Shown: positions 51,442-61,074, numbered from the stretch's first letter. The stretch: 64,000 bases of DNA from Pseudomonas sp. Irchel s3f7 (GCF_900187615.1 NZ_FYDO01000005.1:62001-126000); one strand, 5' to 3'. The notes: generated by a model from the letters alone, not told the origin. Made by a program: numbers and translations.

Positions 51442-53244
51442 TTACTCCGACTCGGGCTGAATCAACGCCAGCAATGTCCAACCCGCCGAAGGCTTCAGTG
51501 TGCTGTCCGGTGTCACCACATGCACCCAGCCACTGTCGTCGCGTACGAACAGCAAGGTCGCCCGATCGCGATGCAGCGCGCGGTAATCGTCCCAGTTGAA
51601 TCCCTCCTTCAATGTCGTGCTGTACAGCTCGGAGCCCTGACTCAATTGGCTCGCAAGCTTGGCGTAGGTCAGCGCCTCACTGCCCAGTTGATTGCCTCGG
51701 TGCTCCAGGCTGGTCCGGTGCTTGTCGGTGCGACGGCTTTCCTGGCCGCTGGCCAGGCCGAACATCCGCTGATGACCCAGCTCATGACGAAAGCGCATCA
51801 ATGCCAGCGTGTTCATCTCACCGGACGGCGATAGCGCCAGAAGATGCCCCAGACCTACCAGGTCCAGATGGGCATCGGCGTGTTGTGAAGCCGGGTTGCC
51901 AAAGTAGGTCGGCAACCCTTCCATCCGCGCAGCCCGAATGTTTTCCCAGCTGGAGTCGGTCAACAGCACGCGACTGCCCAGTTGTTGCAGTGCTTTGCCC
52001 AGCGTGCGCGCAGGTCCGTTGGCGCCGATGATCAGAAATCCGCTCGGCGCCGGCTCCGCGACTTTCAACAAGCGCGCCAGTGGCCTCGCCGTAGCGCTTT
52101 GCAATACGACGGTGCCAATGATCACCGCGAACGTCAGCGGCACCAGCAGCAATGCACCTTGATGACCGGCCTCATGCAAGCGAATGGCGAAGATCGCCGA
52201 CACGGCTGCCGCAACGATCCCCCGCGGGGCAATCCACGCCAACAGCGCACGTTCGCGCCAGTTCAGGCTCGATCCTGCGGTGCTGAGCAATACGTTCAGG
52301 GGGCGCGCAATGAACTGGATGATCAGCAGCAGTATGAGCACCAGCGGCCCGAGCCCGATCATCGCGTTCAGATCCAGTCGTGCCGCCAGCAAAATGAACA
52401 GGCCGGAGATCAGCAGGACGCTGAGGTTTTCCTTGAAGTGCAGGATGTGCCGAACATCCACGCCTTTCATGTTGGCCAGCCACATGCCCATGAGTGTCAC
52501 GGCCAGCAATCCGGATTCGTGCGTGACTGCGTTGGACGCAATAAAAATCCCCAGAACAGCGGCGAGTGCTGCCAGGTTATGCAGGTATTCCGGCAGCCAC
52601 TGGCGGCGTATCAGGGTACCGAGCAACCAGCCACCAAAAATCCCGAAGAGACTGCCACACAGAATCACGCCGCCGAAAGTCAGCAAGCTTTCTTTAATGC
52701 CATTACCTTCGGTGTTGGCAATGATGAAGCTATAGACGACTACCGCCAGCAGCGCGCCGATAGGATCGATGACAATCCCTTCCCAACGCAGGATGTTGGC
52801 GATCGAGGCTTTGGGTCGTACGACGCGCAACATGGGCACGATCACGGTCGGCCCGGTGACCAGCGTCAGGCTGCCGAAAAGTATCGACAGCATCCAGTCA
52901 AAACCCAGTAGCCAGTGCGTGGCGACGGCAATCACAATCCAGGTTGAGAGCGCGCCCAGTGTCACCAGTCGATGAACGACACTGCCGATCTCGCGCCATT
53001 CCGACAGATGCAGCGTCAGGCTGCCTTCAAACAGAATCAACGCCACCGCCAATGACACCAGTGGCATCAGCAGTGGGCCGAACATTTCCTGCGGGTCGAG
53101 CAAGTGCAACACCGGTCCGGCCAGAATCCCGGTCAGCAACAGAAAAAGAATTGCCGGCAGCTTCAGACGCCAGGCCAACCACTGACAGCCCAGTGCCGCC
53201 GCACCGATACCGCCAAACGCCAATAAGATTTGCTGCTCGCTCAT
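51442..53244 (-). CDS. Cation:proton antiporter (CPA family) with C-terminal TrkA-N-like domain
   Basis: A 600-residue protein with about 12 helices of the Na+/H+ exchanger fold (FLLLTGILAGPVLHLLDPQE, LFEGSLTLHLSEWREIG, WEGIVIDPIGALLAVVVY, WIAPRGIVAAAVSAIFAIRL) and a C-terminal cytoplasmic NAD-binding-like domain from about residue 400 (GFLIIGANGPARTLGKALQQ). It is expected to exchange Na+ or K+ for protons. The position next to xerD matches other pseudomonads. Confidence 0.9.
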   Translation of the reverse strand: MSEQQILLAFGGIGAAALGCQWLAWRLKLPAILFLLLTGILAGPVLHLLDPQEMFGPLLMPLVSLAVALILFEGSLTLHLSEWREIGSVVHRLVTLGALSTWIVIAVATHWLLGFDWMLSILFGSLTLVTGPTVIVPMLRVVRPKASIANILRWEGIVIDPIGALLAVVVYSFIIANTEGNGIKESLLTFGGVILCGSLFGIFGGWLLGTLIRRQWLPEYLHNLAALAAVLGIFIASNAVTHESGLLAVTLMGMWLANMKGVDVRHILHFKENLSVLLISGLFILLAARLDLNAMIGLGPLVLILLLIIQFIARPLNVLLSTAGSSLNWRERALLAWIAPRGIVAAAVSAIFAIRLHEAGHQGALLLVPLTFAVIIGTVVLQSATARPLARLLKVAEPAPSGFLIIGANGPARTLGKALQQLGSRVLLTDSSWENIRAARMEGLPTYFGNPASQHADAHLDLVGLGHLLALSPSGEMNTLALMRFRHELGHQRMFGLASGQESRRTDKHRTSLEHRGNQLGSEALTYAKLASQLSQGSELYSTTLKEGFNWDDYRALHRDRATLLFVRDDSGWVHVVTPDSTLKPSAGWTLLALIQPESE

Positions 53245-53350
53245 GACTGCTCCCTGTTCCTTGAGATGCCAGCCTATGAAAGACTAGCGGCCGATTTCAT
53301 GTCCATTTTAATTTTGTGCGCAGTCTGAAGGCTACGCGACTTGAGTGCCC

Positions 53351-54247
53351 ATGCCTGCCATCGATCATCCACTGATAGATCAATTCCTTGATGCCCTGTG
53401 GCTGGAAAAAGGTCTTTCCGATAACACCCGCGATGCCTATCGCAGCGACTTGGCCCTGTTCAACGGCTGGTTGCAGGAAAAAGGCCTGGAACTGGCCAAT
53501 GCGGGGCGGGAGTTGATTCTCGACCACCTGGCCTGGCGTCTCGAACAAAACTACAAGCCTCGATCCACCGCACGATTTCTCTCCGGTGTGCGTGGCTTTT
53601 ATCGCTATCTATTGCGGGAAAAACTGATCTCGGTCGATCCCACCTTGCGCGTGGATATGCCGCAACTCGGTCGTCCGTTGCCCAAATCCTTGTCGGAAGC
53701 CGATGTAGAAGCACTGCTCAAAGCGCCGGATCTGAGCGAAGCCATCGGACAGCGTGATCGCGCCATGCTCGAGGTGTTGTATGCCTGCGGGCTGCGTGTG
53801 ACGGAACTGATCAGCCTGACCCTGGAACAGGTCAATCTGCGCCAAGGGGTCTTGCGGGTGATGGGCAAGGGCAGCAAGGAGCGTCTGGTGCCAATGGGCG
53901 AGGAGGCGATTGTCTGGGTCGAGCGCTACATGCGTGATGCCCGTGGTGAACTGCTCGGCGGGCGTCCCAGCGATGTGTTGTTCCCCAGTCTGCGTGGCGA
54001 GCAAATGACCCGCCAGACCTTCTGGCACCGGATCAAGCACCAGGCCAAGGTGGCGGGGATCGGCAAGTCGCTGTCGCCGCACACCTTGCGCCATGCGTTT
54101 GCCACGCACTTGTTGAACCACGGTGCTGATTTGCGGGTGGTGCAGATGCTGTTGGGGCACAGCGATTTATCGACCACGCAGATTTATACCCACGTTGCCC
54201 GCGCCCGTTTGCAAGAGCTGCACGCCAAACACCATCCCCGCGGCTGA
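53351..54247 (+). CDS. xerD: XerD, site-specific tyrosine recombinase
   Basis: A 298-residue recombinase that with XerC resolves chromosome dimers at dif under FtsK control. Catalytic residues are visible: R in YACGLRVTEL, K in GKGSKERLVP, HxxR in SPHTLRHAFATHLL, and H with the nucleophile Y in GHSDLSTTQIYTHV. ATG at 53351 gives the usual length; a GTG two codons earlier is possible. Confidence 0.96.
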   Translation: MPAIDHPLIDQFLDALWLEKGLSDNTRDAYRSDLALFNGWLQEKGLELANAGRELILDHLAWRLEQNYKPRSTARFLSGVRGFYRYLLREKLISVDPTLRVDMPQLGRPLPKSLSEADVEALLKAPDLSEAIGQRDRAMLEVLYACGLRVTELISLTLEQVNLRQGVLRVMGKGSKERLVPMGEEAIVWVERYMRDARGELLGGRPSDVLFPSLRGEQMTRQTFWHRIKHQAKVAGIGKSLSPHTLRHAFATHLLNHGADLRVVQMLLGHSDLSTTQIYTHVARARLQELHAKHHPRG

Positions 54248-54432
54248 CGACGTACAGGGAACATCATCCAGCTATGCGTCATGCGTCGAGCTCGTGTTGT
54301 CTGGCGACAGGTGCATTCGGCCACACCGGCCTTATGTGATAGGCTTTGCCGGTTTGCACGATGGGCGGTTATGACCCGGTGTTTCGGCACGGGTGTTCTG
54401 ATCGTCCCATATGTTCGCCTTCAGGAGTTCTC

Positions 54433-55164
54433 ATGCGTCTGACCCAGATTCTCGCTGCCGCCGCCATTGCGTTGGTCAGCACCTTTGCCGTCGCCGATGA
54501 CGCGGCCGACAAAGCCATTCGTAAAAGCCTGGAAAACCTCCAGCTCGAAGTGCCGGTAGAAACCATTACACCCAGCCCGCTGCCGGGCCTGTACGAAGTC
54601 AAACTCAAGGGCAGCCGCGTTCTCTACGCCAGCGCCGACGGTCAGTACGTGGTTCAGGGCTATATGTTCCAGCTCAAGGACGGCACGCCGATCAACCTGA
54701 CCGAGAAGACCGAGCGCCTGGGCATCTCCAAGCTGATCAACGCTATTCCGGTCGCTGAAACTGTGGTGTACCCGGCCATTGGCGAAACCAAATCGCACAT
54801 CACCGTTTTCACCGACACCACCTGCCCGTACTGCCACAAGCTGCACGCCGAAGTGCCTGAGCTGAACAAGCGCGGCATTGAAGTGCGTTACATCGCGTTC
54901 CCGCGCCAGGGCCTGGGTTCGCCGGGTGACGAGCAGTTGCAAGCGGTGTGGTGCTCGAAAGACAAGAAAGCGGCCATGGACAAAATGGCTGAAGGCAAGG
55001 AAATCAAGGCCGCCAAGTGCGATAACCCGGTTTCCAAGCAGTTTGCCCTCGGTCAGTCGATTGGCGTGAACGGCACACCGGCCATCGTTTTGGCTGACGG
55101 TCAGGTCATTCCGGGCTACCAGCCTGCGCCACAAGTCGCCAAACTGGCGCTGGGCGCGAAGTAG
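54433..55164 (+). CDS. dsbC: DsbC, periplasmic thiol:disulfide interchange protein
   Basis: A 243-residue disulfide isomerase with a signal peptide (1-21, cleavage FAVA-DDA), an N-terminal dimerisation domain and a thioredoxin fold with active site CPYC (FTDTTCPYCHKLHAEV). A second cysteine pair is in VWCSKDK and AAKCDNP, and the cis-proline is in GTPAIV. AGGAG precedes the ATG. It follows xerD, as in many gamma-proteobacteria. Confidence 0.96.
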   Translation: MRLTQILAAAAIALVSTFAVADDAADKAIRKSLENLQLEVPVETITPSPLPGLYEVKLKGSRVLYASADGQYVVQGYMFQLKDGTPINLTEKTERLGISKLINAIPVAETVVYPAIGETKSHITVFTDTTCPYCHKLHAEVPELNKRGIEVRYIAFPRQGLGSPGDEQLQAVWCSKDKKAAMDKMAEGKEIKAAKCDNPVSKQFALGQSIGVNGTPAIVLADGQVIPGYQPAPQVAKLALGAK

Positions 55165-55296
55165 ATTCGCATCGTCACGGCCAGCCTTGACGAGCATGGT
55201 CCGGCAGCAACATCGCCGGGCCATTAATAGAGAGCCGCGAGCACGCGGTTGTTTCCACGGCCGGCCTTGAGTCGGTCGTTTTATGGGGAGTTCACA

Positions 55297-56601
55297 GTGA
55301 AACCGGTCAAAGTAGGCATCTGTGGGTTAGGAACCGTCGGTGGCGGTACCTTCAACGTACTTCAGCGCAACGCCGAGGAAATTGCTCGTCGTGCCGGGCG
55401 TGGGATCGAAGTGGCACAAATTGCCATGCGCACGCCAAAGCCTCAGTTCCAAACGACCGGTATTGCGATTACCAACGATGTCTTCGAAGTGGCCACGAAC
55501 CCTGAGATCGACATCGTGATAGAGCTGATGGGCGGCTACACCGTTGCCCGCGAGCTGGTACTCAAGGCCATCGAGAATGGCAAGCATGTGGTCACCGCGA
55601 ACAAGGCTCTGATTGCCGTTCACGGTAACGAAATTTTCGCCAAGGCTCGCGAGAAGGGCGTGATTGTCGCCTTCGAAGCGGCCGTGGCCGGTGGCATCCC
55701 GGTGATCAAGGCGATCCGTGAAGGCCTGTCCGCCAACCGCATCAACTGGGTGGCCGGCATCATCAACGGCACTGGCAACTTCATCCTTACGGAAATGCGC
55801 GAGAAGGGTCGCACCTTCGAAGACGTGTTGGCTGAAGCCCAGGCACTGGGTTACGCCGAGGCTGATCCGACCTTCGACGTCGAAGGCATCGACGCGGCCC
55901 ACAAGCTGACGATCCTGGCTTCGATTGCGTTCGGCATTCCGCTGCAGTTCGAAAAGGCTTACACCGAAGGCATCACCAAACTGACCACCGCCGACGTGAA
56001 CTACGCCGAAGCGCTGGGCTACCGCATCAAGCACCTGGGCGTGGCGCGCAGCACCGCGGCGGGTATTGAACTGCGCGTACACCCGACGCTGATTCCGGCT
56101 GATCGCCTGATCGCCAACGTCAACGGTGTGATGAACGCGGTGATGGTCAACGGCGATGCTGCCGGTTCGACCCTGTTCTACGGCGCTGGCGCCGGAATGG
56201 AGCCTACCGCTTCGTCGGTGATCGCCGACCTGGTGGACGTGGTTCGCGCCATGACGTCCGACCCGGAAAACCGCGTACCGCATCTGGCCTTCCAGCCGGA
56301 TTCGCTGTCGGCTCACCCGATCCTGCCGATCGAAGCCTGCGAAAGCGCTTACTACCTGCGCATTCAGGCCAAGGACCATCCGGGCGTGTTGGCTCAGGTC
56401 GCGAGCATCCTCTCGGAGCGCGGCATCAACATTGAGTCGATCATGCAGAAGGAAGCCGAGGAACACGACGGCCTGGTGCCGATGATCCTGCTGACCCACC
56501 GCGTGCTGGAACAGCACATCAACGACGCCATCGCTGCTCTGGAAGCCCTGGCGGGTGTGGTCGGTCCGGTTGTACGGATCCGTGTCGAGCACCTGAACTA
56601 A
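55297..56601 (+). CDS. hom: Homoserine dehydrogenase
   Basis: A 434-residue cytoplasmic enzyme that reduces aspartate semialdehyde to homoserine for threonine and methionine synthesis. The NAD(P) motif is VGICGLGTVGGGTFNVL. The catalytic region includes VTANKALIA, GIINGTGNFIL and ADPTFDVEGIDAAHKL. A C-terminal ACT regulatory domain starts near residue 352 (YYLRIQAKDHPGVLAQVASI). The start is GTG with GGGGAG upstream. It precedes thrC. Confidence 0.97.
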   Translation: MKPVKVGICGLGTVGGGTFNVLQRNAEEIARRAGRGIEVAQIAMRTPKPQFQTTGIAITNDVFEVATNPEIDIVIELMGGYTVARELVLKAIENGKHVVTANKALIAVHGNEIFAKAREKGVIVAFEAAVAGGIPVIKAIREGLSANRINWVAGIINGTGNFILTEMREKGRTFEDVLAEAQALGYAEADPTFDVEGIDAAHKLTILASIAFGIPLQFEKAYTEGITKLTTADVNYAEALGYRIKHLGVARSTAAGIELRVHPTLIPADRLIANVNGVMNAVMVNGDAAGSTLFYGAGAGMEPTASSVIADLVDVVRAMTSDPENRVPHLAFQPDSLSAHPILPIEACESAYYLRIQAKDHPGVLAQVASILSERGINIESIMQKEAEEHDGLVPMILLTHRVLEQHINDAIAALEALAGVVGPVVRIRVEHLN

Positions 56602-56607
56602 TTTAGA

Positions 56608-56692
56608 AGCAGCTGCAAGCCGTCAGCTGCAAGCTGCAAGCTAAAAGCCTCGGTGCTTTGAACTTGCAGCTTGAAGCTTGAAGCTTGAAGCC
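56608..56692. repeat. AAGCTTGAAG/GCAAGCTGCAAG palindromic repeat between hom and thrC
   Basis: GCAGCTGCAAGCCGTCAGCTGCAAGCTGCAAGC is followed by the core GTGCTTTGAACTTGC and three tandem AGCTTGA units. It shares the core and repeat units with 13940-14011 but has opposite orientation relative to transcription. It fills nearly the whole hom-thrC gap and ends about 20 bases before thrC. Confidence 0.75.
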
Positions 56693-56712
56693 CAAACCGA
56701 AGGTTTGCCCCT

Positions 56713-58122
56713 ATGCGCTACATCAGTACCCGCGGCCAGGCACCGGCCCTTAATTTCGAAGACGTCCTGCTGGCAGGTCTTGCCACCGACGGCGGTCTGT
56801 ACGTCCCGGAAAACCTGCCACGTTTCACCCAGGAAGAAATCGCTTCCTGGGCCGGCCTGCCGTATCACGAGCTGGCTTTTCGCGTCATGCGCCCGTTCGT
56901 CACCGGCAGCATTCCGGACGCCGATTTCAAAAAGATTCTTGAAGAAACCTATGGCGTGTTCGCCCACAGCGCCGTTGCGCCGCTGCGTCAGCTGAACGGC
57001 AACGAATGGGTGCTGGAGCTGTTCCACGGCCCGACCCTGGCGTTCAAGGACTTCGCCCTGCAACTGCTGGGTCGTTTGCTCGATTACGTGCTGGAAAAGC
57101 GCGGCGAGCGCGTAGTGATCGTCGGTGCCACCTCCGGTGACACCGGCTCGGCCGCCATCGAAGGCTGCAAGCACTGCGAAAACGTCGACATCTTCATCCT
57201 GCACCCGCACAACCGTGTGTCTGAAGTGCAGCGTCGGCAGATGACCACCATTTTCGGTGAGAACATCCACAACATCGCCATCGAAGGTAACTTCGATGAT
57301 TGCCAGGAAATGGTCAAGGCAAGCTTCGCCGACCAGAGTTTCCTCAAGGGCACGCGTCTGGTGGCGGTGAACTCGATCAACTGGGCGCGGATCATGGCCC
57401 AGATCGTTTACTACTTCCATGCATCCCTGCAGTTGGGCGGCCCGGCGCGTTCGGTGTCGTTCTCGGTGCCGACCGGCAACTTCGGCGACATCTTCGCCGG
57501 TTACCTGGCGCGCAACATGGGCCTGCCGATCAACCAGTTGATCGTCGCCACCAACCGCAACGACATCCTGCACCGCTTCATGAGCGGCAACCAGTACGTC
57601 AAGGACACCCTGCACGCCACGCTGTCGCCGTCGATGGACATCATGGTGTCGTCGAACTTCGAGCGCCTGCTGTTCGACCTGCACGGTCGCAATGGCGCGG
57701 CCATCGCCGGGCTGATGGATTCGTTCAAGCAGGGCGGTGGTTTCAGCGTTGAGCAAGAGCGCTGGACCGAAGCCCGCAAATTGTTCGACTCGTTGGCTGT
57801 GGATGACGCGCAAACGTGCGAAACCATCTCCGAAGTCTATGAGCAGACCGGTGAAGTGCTCGATCCGCACACTGCGATTGGTGTCAAAGCCGCGCGTGAA
57901 TGCCGTCGCAGCCTGGACATTCCAATGGTGATCCTGGGCACTGCCCATCCGGTCAAATTCCCGGATGCCGTGGAAAAGGCCGGTGTAGGAAAAACGCTTG
58001 AACTGCCTGCACATCTTTCTGATTTGTTTGAGCGAGATGAGCGTTGCACCGTGTTGCCGAATGACCTGAAAGCCGTACAGGCCTTTGTCAGTCAGCATGG
58101 CAACCGTGGCAAGCCGTTGTAA
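56713..58122 (+). CDS. thrC: Threonine synthase
   Basis: A 469-residue PLP enzyme that converts phosphohomoserine to threonine. The N-terminal element is MRYISTRGQAPALNFEDVLL. The PLP lysine is in HGPTLAFKDFALQLLG, and SGDTGSAAIEG and FSVPTGNFGDIFAGYLA are diagnostic. Its length belongs to the longer E. coli-like class. It lies directly downstream of hom. Confidence 0.97.
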   Translation: MRYISTRGQAPALNFEDVLLAGLATDGGLYVPENLPRFTQEEIASWAGLPYHELAFRVMRPFVTGSIPDADFKKILEETYGVFAHSAVAPLRQLNGNEWVLELFHGPTLAFKDFALQLLGRLLDYVLEKRGERVVIVGATSGDTGSAAIEGCKHCENVDIFILHPHNRVSEVQRRQMTTIFGENIHNIAIEGNFDDCQEMVKASFADQSFLKGTRLVAVNSINWARIMAQIVYYFHASLQLGGPARSVSFSVPTGNFGDIFAGYLARNMGLPINQLIVATNRNDILHRFMSGNQYVKDTLHATLSPSMDIMVSSNFERLLFDLHGRNGAAIAGLMDSFKQGGGFSVEQERWTEARKLFDSLAVDDAQTCETISEVYEQTGEVLDPHTAIGVKAARECRRSLDIPMVILGTAHPVKFPDAVEKAGVGKTLELPAHLSDLFERDERCTVLPNDLKAVQAFVSQHGNRGKPL

Positions 58123-58143
58123 CGGTCAAAGCTGTCACATTTT

Positions 58144-58170
58144 GAAGCCCGTCTCCTGACGGGCTTTTTC
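58144..58170 (+). terminator. Rho-independent terminator of hom-thrC
   Basis: GAAGCCCGTC-tcct-GACGGGCTTTTTC, 21 bases after the thrC stop. Confidence 0.93.
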
Positions 58171-58240
58171 ATTTCTGCATGCACACTTGTCGTGTTGTCG
58201 CCCAGAAAGGAAGGGCGAGTCGATCACGAAGGATGTGGCA

Positions 58241-59581
58241 ATGCTGTTTTCAAAAGGGGTCAAACCGGCCGCGTACTGGCTGTTTCTGCTCGCAATCATG
58301 GGCATCGGCCAATGGGGTATTGCGGCGCCGATGGACATGCACGAGCGCGATGCGACGATCACGCTGGATGCGCAGGAGTTGCAGTGGATCGCCACTCACC
58401 CGCGCGTCGTCGTCACGGCGCTGGATTATCCGTTGTACCTGTTCAAGGACAAGCAGGGTCAATGGAGCGGCTTGCACTTTGATGTACTCAAGCGCATCAG
58501 CGTGATGACGGGGGTGCAGTTCGTTTTCGAAGAGTCGTTCTCTACCGATCAGATGCTGGTGAAACTGGAAAATGGCGGGGCGGACTTGAGCTCAATGCTG
58601 TCGATGAACGACGAGCGCAAGACGTTGCTGGATTTCAGTCATGCGTTTGGTGGTGCCGGTTGGGTATTTGTCGGGCGAGTCGGGGCGCCACGGGTGCAAT
58701 CGCTGGAAGAACTGGCGAAACGGGTGCTGGTGCTGCCGGCCCGGCATGCATTGGAAGCGGCGATCCGTCGCGACTACCCGGCCATTGAGGTGCGTACGGT
58801 GAAAACCAACGCCGAGGCACGTGCCTGGGTGGAAAGCGGTGACGCCTACGCCACCATCGAAAATGAAGTTGGAGCGCAGCTCTATCCATCCGGGCTGTTG
58901 CAGGTCGGTGCGGTGGTGCCGGGCATATGGGACGCGGATTACCTGTCGGTACGCAAGGGGCAACCGCAATTGTTGAGCATCCTGAACAAGGCCCTGAATG
59001 CGTTTCCTCCAGAAGAGTTACGTGTCATTCGCCTGAAGTGGTTCAGTGGCGTCACGCCATCCAAGGTGCCCGGTCTGTGGCAAACACTGCGCCACTGGGT
59101 CTGCGAAGGCATCGTTATCGCCAGCGTATTCGGCCTGTTGTCGCTGCTGTGGAACCGGCGTTTGACAGTGCTGGTCAGACAGCGGTTCGAGGCCGAAAAA
59201 AGCCTCAGTGATCAACTCGCCTTCCAGCACGCATTACTGGATGCCATGCCTGATCCAATGTTTGTCCGTGACCTGCAAGGGCGATTGGTGATGTGCAACA
59301 AAAGTTATGAGGAGGTGTTGTCGACCCGGTTTGATCAGGTTCAAGGTCGACAGTTGATCGAAGTCGACGTCTTGCCGAAACGCACCGCTGAACTTCTGCA
59401 TGCCGAATTCATGAGCCAGCTGGAAACACGCCGGACTCGCTTTATTGAGCGTCAATTGAGGTTCAAGGACGGTATCAGGGATGTTTACCAGTGGACGGTG
59501 CCGTTTTATGGTGCAGACGGGCAGTTGCGAGGATTGCTGGGCGGTTGGGCTGAAATCGATCGACGAAGCCGACAGGCGTGA
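58241..59581 (+). CDS. Periplasmic-binding / PAS sensor protein lacking a kinase domain
   Basis: A 446-residue protein with a signal or anchor segment (11-29), a family-3 solute-binding (VFT) domain (about 45-265; VVVTALDYPLYLFKDKQGQW, SSMLSMNDERKTLLDFSHAF), one transmembrane helix near 275-295 (IVIASVFGLLSLLW) and a PAS domain to the end (FQHALLDAMPDPMFVRDLQG). This is the front part of BvgS/EvgS/RocS-type sensors, but it ends after PAS without HisKA, HATPase or receiver domains, and no such sequence follows in any frame. AAGGA lies seven bases before the chosen ATG; a GTG/TTG-type frame extends 18 codons upstream. Confidence 0.85.
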   Translation: MLFSKGVKPAAYWLFLLAIMGIGQWGIAAPMDMHERDATITLDAQELQWIATHPRVVVTALDYPLYLFKDKQGQWSGLHFDVLKRISVMTGVQFVFEESFSTDQMLVKLENGGADLSSMLSMNDERKTLLDFSHAFGGAGWVFVGRVGAPRVQSLEELAKRVLVLPARHALEAAIRRDYPAIEVRTVKTNAEARAWVESGDAYATIENEVGAQLYPSGLLQVGAVVPGIWDADYLSVRKGQPQLLSILNKALNAFPPEELRVIRLKWFSGVTPSKVPGLWQTLRHWVCEGIVIASVFGLLSLLWNRRLTVLVRQRFEAEKSLSDQLAFQHALLDAMPDPMFVRDLQGRLVMCNKSYEEVLSTRFDQVQGRQLIEVDVLPKRTAELLHAEFMSQLETRRTRFIERQLRFKDGIRDVYQWTVPFYGADGQLRGLLGGWAEIDRRSRQA

Positions 59582-59743
59582 CGGCAGCGTTTTTTCTCTG
59601 TCATGTTCGCCGTGCATGCTCACTTGAGCTGATTCGCGGGTGCGCCTTGCGGTCAGTCTCCAGAACTTTCTTCTCGGGTCCGTGGTCATTTATTGCAGGC
59701 ACGCCCAAGGCACGTTGTTTCGGACTATTGAGTGGTGATCGGG

Positions 59744-60031
59744 ATGGAAAGTATCAGTCTGTTGCTCGGTGAGGCGCTGAGCCCGTATCAAGTCACAATG
59801 ACCCCTTCAGGCATTCATGGCGAATGCCTGGTAACCCTGAAGAATTCGATGGGCGCCACGGTCGTCAAGCGAGCGTTCAATCAGGCCCAGTTGAACGACA
59901 AGCGCTTGCTGACGGACGTGGTCGATGGATTGCATCGCGACGTGCTGATTGCGGAGGGACGCCTGGAGCCCTGTGTCATCGCAGCGTTGCGCAATGCTGC
60001 CCAGGACAAGTTGATGGCCAGCCGCAATTGA
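59744..60031 (+). CDS. DUF3509-like small protein
   Basis: A 95-residue protein (MESISLLLGEALSPYQVTMT, HGECLVTLKNSMGATVVKRA, DVVDGLHRDVLIAEGRLEPC). It resembles the DUF3509 family of small Pseudomonas proteins of unknown function; the assignment is from memory of the family pattern. ATG at 59744 is preferred over an upstream GTG at 59732. It has its own downstream terminator. Confidence 0.75.
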   Translation: MESISLLLGEALSPYQVTMTPSGIHGECLVTLKNSMGATVVKRAFNQAQLNDKRLLTDVVDGLHRDVLIAEGRLEPCVIAALRNAAQDKLMASRN

Positions 60032-60149
60032 CGGGATTTCGCTGGGAACCTTCCTGCGCGCAGGTCAGTCAGATCGGGTAATAGCAGGATCAAGCATTGT
60101 GCTCCGGTGCTTGTAGCTTGCTACTACGGGTCTTTATGTAGGCCACGTT

Positions 60150-60188
60150 TAACCCCGAGTAGTCTTCCCACTGCTCGGGGTTTCTTTT
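60150..60188 (+). terminator. Rho-independent terminator downstream of the DUF3509-like gene
   Basis: AACCCCGAG-tagtcttcccactg-CTCGGGGTTTCTTTTTG. It lies about 120 bases after the stop codon, and on the opposite strand it could also serve the convergent gene at 60211-61074. Confidence 0.85.
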
Positions 60189-60210
60189 TGCCTTTTTGCC
60201 CGCGATTTAT

Positions 60211-61074
60211 TCACTGTCCGGCCTGTTGCTCAAAAAACTCTTTGGCAGCCTTCAGGTAATCGCTGCGGCTTTCCGGATCGAGCCAGGCCGCGTACGCCTC
60301 GCTCAATGGCTCGCGGGGCAGGGCGCGTAGCAGTCGATTGATCTCGATAATCGCCTGTCGGCCCTGTGGTGTGTCGGTGCAGCCGATGTAGCCTGACAGG
60401 TACTTACCCGTGCCGCGAATCGGGTAGAACTGCAATTCATCTTCTGCGATCCCCTCCTGCTGCGCCTGGTAACGAATTTCCGGACGATAACCCAACAGCA
60501 CTTGCAAGCGCCCCAGGCGTTGCATTTGCAGCAGGCTGCCCAAAGCGTCGTTGCCGTAATGCAGCGCAAGTGACTTGGTCGGTGCTTGTTTCAGGAGTGC
60601 GTCGAGGTACTCGCCGTAGTTGCGCTCGGCAACAATCCCCAGCGTGACGCTGCCGGTCGCCAAGAGGGTCGACAGGTCCACCTCGCCGTCCTTGATGAAC
60701 GGGGTCAACACGTCGCGATCAGCACGCCGCACGGCCAGACCATTGCTCATGGCGCGAAAGACCGGGGTGGAAAACACGATCCAGGTTTCGCGCTCCTTGC
60801 TCCAGTTCAGCGCCGCATCACACGTGAACGTTGACTCATGGAGCATCTGCAGGCCGCGTGCGCGATTGACCCTCATCACGCTGTGTTGGTATTGAGGCAT
60901 GCCGGCAATCAATTGCGTTAACAGCTGATCGATGACGCCCTGATCCTTTTTCGGTCCTTCGAAAATGAACAGCGGCGGCAAATCGCGCTTGAGCCAGATC
61001 AGGGTTTCCGTGGGTTGCGCCAGCGTCGAGGGAGGCAGGACGCTGATCAGGAGCACGCCCGCCATAGCGCACAT
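60211..61074 (-). CDS. Periplasmic solute-binding-like protein (TIGR02285-like)
   Basis: A 287-residue secreted protein with a signal peptide (MCAMAGVLLISVLPPSTLA, cleavage near LAQ-PTE) and a divergent family-3 binding fold (LIWLKRDLPPLFIFEGPKKD, NRARGLQMLHESTFTCDAAL, ERETWIVFSTPVFRAMSNGL). It resembles the conserved proteobacterial TIGR02285 group of unknown role. The ORF extends 98 codons further upstream into the CoA-transferase gene, but only the portion from 61074 looks secreted; the start is uncertain. It lies 58 bases after the CoA-transferase stop. Confidence 0.78.
   Translation of the reverse strand: MCAMAGVLLISVLPPSTLAQPTETLIWLKRDLPPLFIFEGPKKDQGVIDQLLTQLIAGMPQYQHSVMRVNRARGLQMLHESTFTCDAALNWSKERETWIVFSTPVFRAMSNGLAVRRADRDVLTPFIKDGEVDLSTLLATGSVTLGIVAERNYGEYLDALLKQAPTKSLALHYGNDALGSLLQMQRLGRLQVLLGYRPEIRYQAQQEGIAEDELQFYPIRGTGKYLSGYIGCTDTPQGRQAIIEINRLLRALPREPLSEAYAAWLDPESRSDYLKAAKEFFEQQAGQ

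Noticed and set aside
53351..54247. xerD considered as a mobile integrase
   Set aside because: It has the length, motifs and genomic position (antiporter-xerD-dsbC-hom) of the core chromosomal recombinase.
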